Source: an uncultured Bacteroidales bacterium
GTDB taxonomy: Bacteria > Bacteroidota > Bacteroidia > Bacteroidales > Muribaculaceae
Reading direction: 5' to 3'
Length of the DNA stretch: 5,130 bases
NCBI GenBank assembly: GCA_900549375.1
Contig: URNY01000166.1
Coordinates: 1-5,130, forward strand
The notes beneath the pieces are model-generated. The model was not told the origin of the DNA, made no database searches, and saw only the letters and a list, made by a program, of their open reading frames with translations. A program made the translations under genes and the position numbers. This document shows positions 1 through 4,871 of this stretch, in pieces. Each line of letters begins with the position of its first letter. The first letter of the stretch is position 1.

Positions 1-539
1 GGCAGTTTGGCGCGGCGAGCGAGTTCCCTGACTTCGGATTTCGGCAGGTCGCCGAGGGGAAACATCAGATGGGAAAGCTGCTCGTAGGATATCTGTGCCA
101 GGAAGTCGGTCTGGTCTTTGACGGGGTCGGCGGCCGTGGCGAGATAGAGCCGGCCATTCTTTTCGCGGATCGAAGCATAGTGGCCTGTTGCGGTGCGGTC
201 GAATTTATAGCCCCAGCGCTTTTCGAAGAAACCGAACTTGATGAGTTTGTTGCACATCATGTCGGGGTGAGGGGTGAGGCCCTCGCGAACTGTCCGGAGG
301 GTGTATTCCATCACGTGTTCCCAATACTCCTCATGGAGGGAGACGATTTCCAGAGGAAGGTTGTATTTGCGGGCAAGGAGGCGGCATATCTCGATATCCT
401 CTTCCGCAGAGCAGTCGCCTTCATCGTTGTCCATTCCGATTCTTATATAGAAGAGATGCAGTTCATGGCCGGCCTTGTGGAGAAGGTCGACCACTACGGC
501 GCTGTCGACGCCGCCGGAGACGAGCACGGCTATTCTCAT
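1..539 (-). CDS. mnmA: tRNA-specific 2-thiouridylase MnmA, N-terminal part (3' end cut by the window edge)
   Basis: MnmA is a cytoplasmic enzyme that adenylates U34 of the Lys, Glu and Gln tRNAs and replaces its C2 oxygen with sulfur (s2U34). Reading from the ATG at 539, 179 codons stay open to the left edge; the family is usually about 350-390 residues, so roughly half is present. Visible motifs are the ATP pyrophosphatase P-loop SGGVDS (residues 8-13), TPHPDMMCNKLIKFG (89-103) with the expected acidic residue D93 and first catalytic cysteine C96, ATGHYA (117-122), and KDQTDFL (141-147) followed by FPLGDL. The second catalytic cysteine would lie beyond the edge. The segment after strand 2 reads YIRIGMDNDEGDC rather than the more usual Trp-containing form, which suggests one of the divergent paralogues that Bacteroides species carry (inference). 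The start overlaps the doxX stop by 4 bp (ATGA at 539-536), so translation is probably coupled. Confidence 0.93.
   Translation of the reverse strand, partial: MRIAVLVSGGVDSAVVVDLLHKAGHELHLFYIRIGMDNDEGDCSAEEDIEICRLLARKYNLPLEIVSLHEEYWEHVMEYTLRTVREGLTPHPDMMCNKLIKFGFFEKRWGYKFDRTATGHYASIREKNGRLYLATAADPVKDQTDFLAQISYEQLSHLMFPLGDLPKSEVRELARRAKL
536..539 (-). promoter_or_regulatory. ATGA stop/start overlap coupling doxX to mnmA
   Basis: Read on the minus strand, the four bases 539-536 are ATGA: ATG is the mnmA start and TGA is the doxX stop. This arrangement normally allows terminating ribosomes to restart on the next gene. It also fixes the mnmA start, since the conserved SGGVDS loop begins only eight residues later. 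Confidence 0.8.
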
Positions 540-1027
540 ACTTCTTCGAGTTCTGATTCGCTATGGTTGTCGGAATGGATGAAATGGAGTGAGAGGAAAT
601 AATCCACGGAAATTTTTCCGGGGCCGACAAGCAGGATGAAGAAATAGATGCCGATGAACATAATGGGGAGATAGCCCACCTGAGTCCATTCAAGCATGTA
701 AGGCGCCTCTTTGACAGTGTCGTGGAGGAGATGATATTCCGCTATGGTCATGGCGAGAAGCGGTGGCACGGTCATTATGCGCGTCAGGAATCCGGCCATA
801 ATGAACAGCGAGCATCCGAGTTCGATGATTATCATGAGAGTGAGCGAAGTTTCCGGGCTCATGCCGAGCACGGCCGGGAAAATCGTTTTCGCCGCCTCGA
901 AATTGTTGATCTGTCGGATTCCGAACTGCATGAGCATGATTCCGACGAATAGCCGCAGGAAGAGGCGCCCCATATTGGTATAGGAATAGCCGGTTGTCTG
1001 GATATATATTTTTTTGAAAAGATTCAT
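536..1027 (-). CDS. DoxX family four-helix membrane protein
   Basis: A 163-residue integral inner-membrane protein. Four hydrophobic segments are visible at about residues 21-40, 61-83, 84-101 and 117-135, the usual DoxX topology and length. Family-like features are the G-rich first helix with an FGIRQI end, a Glu (E69) in helix 2 followed by MAGFLTRI, and GPGKISVDYFLS (135-146) after helix 4, matching the common GPG(K/R)-S-D ending. The C-terminal tail is polar and acidic (HSDNHSESELEEV). DoxX proteins are named after a thiosulfate:quinone oxidoreductase subunit of Acidianus; in Mycobacterium tuberculosis a DoxX homologue works with SodA and the sulfurtransferase SseA. The exact role here is unknown. 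It sits 8 bp after the DUF5106 gene and overlaps mnmA by 4 bp, so it is the middle gene of an operon. The start follows the linker TAATCACCGCTATG; no Shine-Dalgarno sequence is seen. Confidence 0.88.
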   Translation of the reverse strand: MNLFKKIYIQTTGYSYTNMGRLFLRLFVGIMLMQFGIRQINNFEAAKTIFPAVLGMSPETSLTLMIIIELGCSLFIMAGFLTRIMTVPPLLAMTIAEYHLLHDTVKEAPYMLEWTQVGYLPIMFIGIYFFILLVGPGKISVDYFLSLHFIHSDNHSESELEEV

Positions 1028-1035
1028 AGCGGTGA

Positions 1036-1938
1036 TTATTTATCAGCGGAGGTTTCCTTGAAAGCGATCTTCATGGCCTGGTCCACCGAGACGTTTTTTG
1101 CCATTATCTTTCCATCCTTGCCGATTACATAGAAAGATGGAGTGAGGCGCAGATCGAGAATATCCGACACAGTGTCGGAGGCCCCTGTAACCCAGTTTGC
1201 GGGATAATCGGTCATCTTTGTCTGCCAGCCGTCGACCGGGTCGGGGATGATGAAAAGCACGTTGACAAGGCCGCGCTCAACGAGCGAAGAGAACCTGACA
1301 TCGGTTTCCATGCGCAGCTTGGCGTGTCGGCAGTCGTCGCAGTCGGGATCTCCGAATTCGATGATTGTGAAAACTCCGATGGGCTGGAATTTGCCGGGCG
1401 TCCCCGTAGGGGTGGTGAAATCGAACGAGGGAGCAATCGATCCGTTGAGCGAATTGCTGATCTGTCGCATCTGGCGTTCGTAGCGACGTTTGCGTATTTC
1501 AGGAATCTTCTTGTTTTTCAGAAATGCATCGAGGAATTTCAGATAGACTTCATCAATCCATATATCGGCGCGTTCGCTATATAGCGAGGATTCGGCCGCT
1601 TTAGTGAACTGGAGCAGCAGGGTGGGGTTTTTCTGAATTTTGTCGAGAAGGGATGCCACGGATTTGTCGACTTCCGCTTTTTCTGCCCATTGCATAGGAA
1701 GCGAATAGACTTTGAATGCATCGTTGAGGGCAGACTGGTTTACGGCTTCTTTTTTCTTGAAATCCATGTTGTCCCAGAAATGTTGCATCAGCCAGTTTGA
1801 CTTGTCGGAGAGTGTGACAATCTCTTCGGGCGCCACCGGATATTCGAAAAGAGGCTCGATGGTTATGACTTCTGCCTTGACGGGAAGAACAAGTGCTAAA
1901 GAGAGAAGAAGTGCGGAGAATATTTTTTTCGGTTTCAT
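1036..1938 (-). CDS. Secreted DUF5106-type protein with C-terminal thioredoxin-like (TlpA/AhpC-like) domain, CDDC motif
   Basis: A 300-residue exported protein. Residues 1-22 form a signal peptide: KPKK, a hydrophobic core rich in Leu, then VKA before the likely cleavage. Residues about 25-165 are a helical, charged region of the kind called DUF5106 in Bacteroidetes (aromatic start FEYPVAP, then HFWDNMDF), preceding the redox domain. The C-terminal part (about 168-296) looks like a thioredoxin fold: GSIAPSFDFTTPTG opens it, FTIIEFGDPDCDDCRHAK (190-207) carries a CxxC motif at C200-C203, and LTPSFYVI gives the cis-proline at P267, followed by GKDGKI. It probably acts in the periplasm as a thiol-disulfide oxidoreductase or reductant carrier; the partner is unknown. 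It is first in the operon DUF5106-doxX-mnmA, with 8 bp to doxX. DUF5106 assignment rests on recalled family appearance; the thioredoxin fold is better supported. Confidence 0.85.
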   Translation of the reverse strand: MKPKKIFSALLLSLALVLPVKAEVITIEPLFEYPVAPEEIVTLSDKSNWLMQHFWDNMDFKKKEAVNQSALNDAFKVYSLPMQWAEKAEVDKSVASLLDKIQKNPTLLLQFTKAAESSLYSERADIWIDEVYLKFLDAFLKNKKIPEIRKRRYERQMRQISNSLNGSIAPSFDFTTPTGTPGKFQPIGVFTIIEFGDPDCDDCRHAKLRMETDVRFSSLVERGLVNVLFIIPDPVDGWQTKMTDYPANWVTGASDTVSDILDLRLTPSFYVIGKDGKIMAKNVSVDQAMKIAFKETSADK

Positions 1939-1958
1939 ATTCGGATTTGATAAGCCAT

Positions 1959-1989
1959 AGACTCAGAATTTTAATGAACAGAGTCTGAG
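1959..1989 (-). repeat. 5'-leader inverted repeat containing copy 1 of a 20-bp motif
   Basis: On the minus strand, 1986 down to 1967 reads AGACTCTGTTCATTAAAATT. It recurs with one mismatch on the plus strand at 5054-5073. Around this copy are two alternative, mutually exclusive stems: AGACTC/GAGTCT (1986-1981 with 1964-1959) and CTCAGA/TCTGAG (1989-1984 with 1967-1962), each with a 16-nt loop. The element lies about 20-50 nt upstream of the DUF5106 ATG, so it could be in the 5' untranslated region. Role unknown; operator, leader switch or mobile-element remnant are all possible. Confidence 0.55.
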
Positions 1990-2044
1990 ATTACATACTT
2001 ATAACGCGGTTTTCAATGAATTTTGTATAAATTGCCGATAAAGC

Positions 2045-2085
2045 GGATAATTTGCTCATATCGCGTGAGAAAGGGCATATTATCC
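2045..2085 (-). terminator. Possible weak terminator after the esterase gene
   Basis: Beginning about 11 nt after the esterase stop codon is a 7-bp perfect inverted repeat, GGATAAT at 2085-2079 and ATTATCC at 2051-2045 on the minus strand. A second stem, CTCA/TGAG (2069-2066 with 2058-2055), is nested inside. The stem is AT-rich and is followed by GCTTTATC rather than a clean T run, so this is at best a weak intrinsic terminator. It could equally be a structured 3' end or a chance palindrome. Confidence 0.3.
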
Positions 2086-2095
2086 TGCGATTTGG

Positions 2096-2776
2096 TTATT
2101 CATCGAGGAAATGCCGGATGGCGTTTGTCCATGCGCGGTAGCCCGGGCCGGTGAGATGAAGCCCGTCGTTGGTGAAATCGCTTCTCATCCGGCCCTCTTT
2201 GTCGGAAAGAACGGGCCAGAGGTCGATATATGTCAGTCCGTTTTCTTCGGCTATGGCCTGTATGCGTTTGTTGAAATCCATCACTGTCTGTTCTTTTCCG
2301 CGGAGATTGCGGTAAACACCGAAACGGTTGTCGATAGGCATGATGGATTGCAGATAGAGTTTTGTCTGCGGCGAGCGGCGCATAATCTCCTTTACGAGAT
2401 TTTCATACCGTTGGGCGAGCTTGTCGACGGAATGGCCGTGCGACACGTCGTTGATTCCGATGAGAAGGAATATTTTGCGGGGATGGCCTTTCAACACCTG
2501 ATCCAGCCGCTTCATCACGCCCGGGATTATGTCGGAGCGAATACCCCGGTTTTTTACGTCCTCACGTTTGAAAAGTTCCTCGAAGTTTCCGCCGTCGGTG
2601 ATTGAATTGCCGAGAAAGACAATGTCGTTTTCCGTAATCGGCAGATGGTCGAAGAGCGACACTTTCTGTTCCCAGTATTTGTCGGCGTTGGCCTGAAACG
2701 TCGGCATGAGCAATAGAGCAGCTGTCAGCAGGGCGGCACGTGCGGTTGCCGGTGCGGAGAATCTGAGTATATTCAT
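2096..2776 (-). CDS. Secreted SGNH/GDSL-family esterase or acylhydrolase
   Basis: A 226-residue exported hydrolase, typical length for a single-domain SGNH enzyme. A signal peptide ends at ANA (29-31), placing it in the periplasm or outside. All four conserved blocks are present: block I IVFLGNSITDG with nucleophile S58; block II NRGIRSD with oxyanion glycine G78; block III LLIGINDVSHG with N109; and block V NDGLHLTGPGY with the D204 and H207 catalytic pair. Such enzymes hydrolyse O-acetyl or other acyl esters from sugars, glycans or lipids. The close Bacteroidetes forms resemble platelet-activating-factor acetylhydrolase-like proteins; the substrate cannot be read here. It follows the kinase gene by 31 bp and is probably co-transcribed with it, which favours a carbohydrate substrate (inference). 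The chosen ATG gives a complete signal peptide and follows the repeated linker TTACCGCTATG. Confidence 0.92.
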   Translation of the reverse strand: MNILRFSAPATARAALLTAALLLMPTFQANADKYWEQKVSLFDHLPITENDIVFLGNSITDGGNFEELFKREDVKNRGIRSDIIPGVMKRLDQVLKGHPRKIFLLIGINDVSHGHSVDKLAQRYENLVKEIMRRSPQTKLYLQSIMPIDNRFGVYRNLRGKEQTVMDFNKRIQAIAEENGLTYIDLWPVLSDKEGRMRSDFTNDGLHLTGPGYRAWTNAIRHFLDE

Positions 2777-2778
2777 AG

Positions 2779-2823
2779 CGGTAATGAACGTCGGTGATTA
2801 GCGGTGATTAAAGTCGGTGATAA
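2779..2823 (-). repeat. Tandem CGGTGATTA repeats spanning the kinase-esterase junction
   Basis: On the plus strand CGGTGATTA occurs exactly at 2792-2800 and 2802-2810, with one-mismatch CGGTGATAA at 2815-2823 and a degenerate CGGTAATGA at 2779-2787. On the coding strand the unit reads TAATCACCG. The kinase stop codon is the TAA of the 2802-2810 copy, and the 2815-2823 copy lies inside the last kinase codons (RYHRL). A further exact copy lies at 1030-1038, at the DUF5106-doxX junction. Confidence 0.6.
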
Positions 2824-3695
2824 CGGATAAGTCTTTCGATGGGGTGAGGCTCGATGAGTCCGATCCTGAAACCTGTCAGTTCGGCTGCCTTGGCGAGCTG
2901 GGGGCTGAACACAGAGGCTAAGGAGCCCGCGAAACATACAGGCATTGATTCCACGCCGGGGTAGAGGGCCACATTCCTAAGAAAGAACCGTCGGAAAGAA
3001 TCGGTGATGAGATCGTCGAGATAACGGCGCCCGGCGTCGTCGGCCATTGCCTCTCTCTCTCCTCCGTGCATAAGGCTATGTATAAATGGAACAACCGAAG
3101 CCAAAAATGCATTCGGTTTCTCTTCGCGATATACTTTTGATATCATATAGGGCAAAGATAGACGGAAAACGTCATGGAACGCATCAGTAATTGAAGCGGG
3201 CGCAATTCCCCGGTAAATGTCGGCAATAAATCGTTTCCCGATATATGCGCCGCTGCCTTCATCGCCGAGTATGAAGCCGAGAGGCGGAACGTTGGAAATA
3301 ATATCGCTGCCGTCGTAGAGAGCGGAATTGGAGCCTGTGCCGAGAATGCATGCAATCCCTTTCCGGTGTCCGAGCAGAGCGCGGGCCGTGGCGAGCATGT
3401 CGGAATTAACGGAAATCCGCGCTTCGGGCCATGAAAGGCGCAAAGCCGTTTCCACGCATTCGCAATTCCTGTCTCCGACACATCCGGCGCCGTAAAAGTG
3501 AATTTCGCCCGGTTGGGGGAAGCGGGCGAAGGCATCGGCCGTTTCATGGAAAATGCGCGTCATCTGCTCGTGGGAAGCGATAGCGGCGTTTACGCCTTCG
3601 GACCTGAATGCGGCCGGGTCGGCGGAGTTATCGTAAATAAGCCGCCAGTCGGTTTTTGTGGAGCCGGCGTCGGCAATCAGTATCGGCGTTTTCAT
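2808..3695 (-). CDS. BadF/BadG/BcrA/BcrD-type ASKHA ATPase, N-acetylglucosamine-kinase-like
   Basis: A 295-residue cytoplasmic protein of the sugar kinase/Hsp70/actin (ASKHA) fold. The first phosphate motif is DAGSTKTDW (9-17). A candidate catalytic aspartate is D99 in VNSDMLATARALLG, matching the catalytic Asp region of mammalian N-acetylglucosamine kinase. ILGTGSNS (117-124) is the second phosphate motif, GFILGDEGSGAYIGK (140-154) is a highly typical segment of this family, and FAGSLAS (255-261) is the adenosine-side motif. Known relatives phosphorylate GlcNAc or MurNAc (for example Clostridium MurK); BadF-type members in single-copy form like this one are unlikely to be benzoyl-CoA reductase activators, as no cysteine cluster is seen near a radical-type partner. 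The exact sugar is not decidable from sequence. It is first in an operon with the secreted esterase. The start is firm, because the phosphate motif begins eight residues in. Confidence 0.88.
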   Translation of the reverse strand: MKTPILIADAGSTKTDWRLIYDNSADPAAFRSEGVNAAIASHEQMTRIFHETADAFARFPQPGEIHFYGAGCVGDRNCECVETALRLSWPEARISVNSDMLATARALLGHRKGIACILGTGSNSALYDGSDIISNVPPLGFILGDEGSGAYIGKRFIADIYRGIAPASITDAFHDVFRLSLPYMISKVYREEKPNAFLASVVPFIHSLMHGGEREAMADDAGRRYLDDLITDSFRRFFLRNVALYPGVESMPVCFAGSLASVFSPQLAKAAELTGFRIGLIEPHPIERLIRYHRL

Positions 3696-3709
3696 GCTAC
3701 AAAAGTAGC
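3696..3709. repeat. 14-bp palindrome GCTACAAAAGTAGC directly before the kinase start
   Basis: A perfect inverted repeat, GCTAC at 3696-3700 and GTAGC at 3705-3709, flanks AAAA. It abuts the kinase ATG (3695) and contains the predicted -7 box. Because the predicted transcription start falls near 3697, most of it would not be transcribed, so a protein-binding operator is more likely than an mRNA hairpin (inference). Confidence 0.5.
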
Positions 3710-3730
3710 TGAATTAGGGCAGAAATACAA
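3700..3730 (-). promoter_or_regulatory. Bacteroidetes-type -33/-7 promoter for the kinase-esterase operon
   Basis: On the minus strand TTG (3730-3728) is followed by 20 bp and then TACTTTTG (3707-3700). This is an exact match to the Bacteroides sigma-ABfr consensus, TTG or TTTG, 19-21 bp, TAnnTTTG. Centring the second box at -7 puts transcription start near 3697, about 2 nt from the ATG, so the mRNA would be almost leaderless. The -33 box lies immediately beside the T run of the preceding terminator. Confidence 0.6.
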
Positions 3731-3731
3731 G

Positions 3732-3759
3732 AAAAAGCCACCGGATTTTCCGGCGGCTT
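3732..3759 (-). terminator. Intrinsic terminator of the LRR gene
   Basis: The arms 3759-3749 and 3745-3735 form an 11-bp stem (AAGCCGCCGGA with TCCGGTGGCTT), closed by a 3-nt loop. In minus-strand RNA the only non-Watson-Crick pair is a G-U wobble; on the plus strand the same position is an A-C mismatch. The stem is followed by five T residues (3736-3732). Both facts make it a minus-strand terminator, about 47 nt after the LRR stop. Confidence 0.85.
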
Positions 3760-3780
3760 CATATCTATAATAACTGTCCT

Positions 3781-3800
3781 TAATGTTCTGTAATGTTCTT
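3781..3800. repeat. Two tandem 10-bp units TAATGTTCTK after the LRR stop
   Basis: TAATGTTCTG (3781-3790) is followed directly by TAATGTTCTT (3791-3800), a tandem duplication with one difference. It sits between the LRR stop codon and its terminator. A 9-bp part, AATGTTCTT, recurs at 4956-4964 upstream of the same gene. No function is apparent. Confidence 0.5.
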
Positions 3801-3806
3801 TTCAGA

Positions 3807-4871
3807 TTAGAAATCCCAGTCGTCGTAGCCGATAACGTGACGGAGCTGCGGGTCGGCCTGAGTGCGGAGGTCGGTGAGCATATCGTTGTTGGTGACGTTC
3901 ACGAATCGGAGCATCGGGTCGAAGGAAACGTCGAGGGTGATCAGCTGGTTGTTTGCGGCGTTGACTCTCTGGAGGAAGTTCATGTTTGCGAGGCTCAGGT
4001 ATGTGAGGTCGTTCCATTCAACATTCACGAAAGCCAGATTGGGAGCATTCTCAACCGTGAAGCTTGTGAGGTCGTTGTAGGGAGCCCAGATCTCATTGAT
4101 TGTGGAGCATCCTTTCACCGTGAGCTGAACCATGTGGTTATCGCTGCAGAGAAGAGTCTCGATTGCGGGAAGATCCTGAATATAGACTTTGGCAAGTTTG
4201 TTGGAGTTCATATTGAGGTTCTCAAGCTTTACGAGTCCGGCGAACGTGATGTTCGTGAGGTCGTTGTAGGCAGCGTAGAGCGATTTGAGCTGTGTGCATC
4301 CCTGAACGTTGAGAGTCTGGAGACGATTGCTCATGCAGTTGAGATATTCCAGATTTACGGCGTTGGAAACATCAATGGCATCGAGCATGTTGCCGGAAAT
4401 ATTAAGCTTCTTCAGCAAAGGAACTGATCCGAAATCGAAGTCTGCGAGGCGGTTCTTGTTAAGACGGATGATCTGAACCTGCGGGCAGGAAGTGATCGCC
4501 ACCGACTGCAGACGGTTTTTGGCGGCGTTGATTTCCACAAGCGCCGGATTGCCCGAAAGGGTAAGGGAGGCGAGCTTGTTGCCGGAAACGTCCACTTTCT
4601 GGAGGGCTGTGAAGCCAGTGAGGTTAAGATTGCCGGCGAGTTCTTTGCCTTTCCAGTTGATTTCGGTGACATGACCGTTGACGACCGTCACTCCGGGGCA
4701 ATTAGCCACGTTGTTGCCGAGCATTTTGAGGGCTTCTGCATTGTTCCCCCCTTTCGCAGCTGTCTGCGAGAGGAAACTATTAAGAGCTTTAGCCTCATTC
4801 TTGCTAAGGTTCTGAGCCCATGCGCACGAAAGTGTCATAAGGGCTGCCATGAATAAAACTGTTCTTTTCAT
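3807..4871 (-). CDS. Secreted leucine-rich-repeat protein with 21-residue repeats
   Basis: A 354-residue exported solenoid protein. Residues 1-19 are a signal peptide ending AWA before Q20; a Cys at 16 (TLSC) is a poor lipobox, so signal peptidase I cleavage is preferred. Residues 20-67 form an N-terminal cap (helical NEAKALNSFLSQ, then NCPGVTVVNGHVTEINW). One half-regular repeat (68-89) leads into eleven consecutive units of exactly 21 residues (90-320), followed by a slightly longer last unit (321-342) and the short tail RHVIGYDDWDF. The consensus is LxxLNxxxNxLxxLxV plus five variable residues, the internalin-J-like class common in Bacteroidetes surface proteins. Such proteins bind proteins or glycans; no enzyme domain, sortase motif or clear type IX sorting domain is seen. 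It is probably monocistronic: a strong terminator follows it, and no exact consensus promoter was found upstream. Confidence 0.9.
   Translation of the reverse strand: MKRTVLFMAALMTLSCAWAQNLSKNEAKALNSFLSQTAAKGGNNAEALKMLGNNVANCPGVTVVNGHVTEINWKGKELAGNLNLTGFTALQKVDVSGNKLASLTLSGNPALVEINAAKNRLQSVAITSCPQVQIIRLNKNRLADFDFGSVPLLKKLNISGNMLDAIDVSNAVNLEYLNCMSNRLQTLNVQGCTQLKSLYAAYNDLTNITFAGLVKLENLNMNSNKLAKVYIQDLPAIETLLCSDNHMVQLTVKGCSTINEIWAPYNDLTSFTVENAPNLAFVNVEWNDLTYLSLANMNFLQRVNAANNQLITLDVSFDPMLRFVNVTNNDMLTDLRTQADPQLRHVIGYDDWDF

Larger units (their letters stand above)
1939..2095. other. Intergenic spacer upstream of the DUF5106-doxX-mnmA operon
   Basis: A 157-bp AT-rich spacer without a plausible gene. 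It must hold the 3' end of the esterase transcript (right side) and probably the promoter of the thioredoxin/DoxX/MnmA operon (left side). No exact TAnnTTTG box is present on the minus strand. The best weak arrangement is TTG at 2016-2014 and TAATCTCA at 1993-1986, which matches the -7 consensus poorly. Two structured elements are listed separately: a nested inverted repeat at 2045-2085 and a hairpin-forming copy of a 20-bp motif at 1967-1986. Confidence 0.6.

Noticed and set aside
69..602. Plus-strand open frame of 177 codons
   Set aside because: It lies opposite mnmA and the end of doxX, both with clear family motifs. Its translation shows no recognisable domain and looks like an antisense shadow.
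1987..2016. Possible -33/-7 promoter for the DUF5106 operon (TTG 2016-2014, TAATCTCA 1993-1986)
   Set aside because: Spacing is acceptable but the second box matches only about half of the informative TAnnTTTG positions, so it is not reported as a promoter.
2111..2605. Plus-strand open frame of 164 codons
   Set aside because: It is antisense to the SGNH esterase, whose four catalytic blocks are intact. It has no domain of its own.
3051..3060. (CT)5 dinucleotide run inside the kinase gene, a possible slippage site
   Set aside because: Five units are too few for convincing phase variation, and the run encodes part of HGGEREA within an intact reading frame.
3783..4427. Plus-strand open frame of 214 codons with a Val/Glu-rich repetitive product
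   Set aside because: It is antisense to the LRR gene, and its repeated look follows from the 63-bp periodicity of the LRR codons. There is no signal peptide or known domain.
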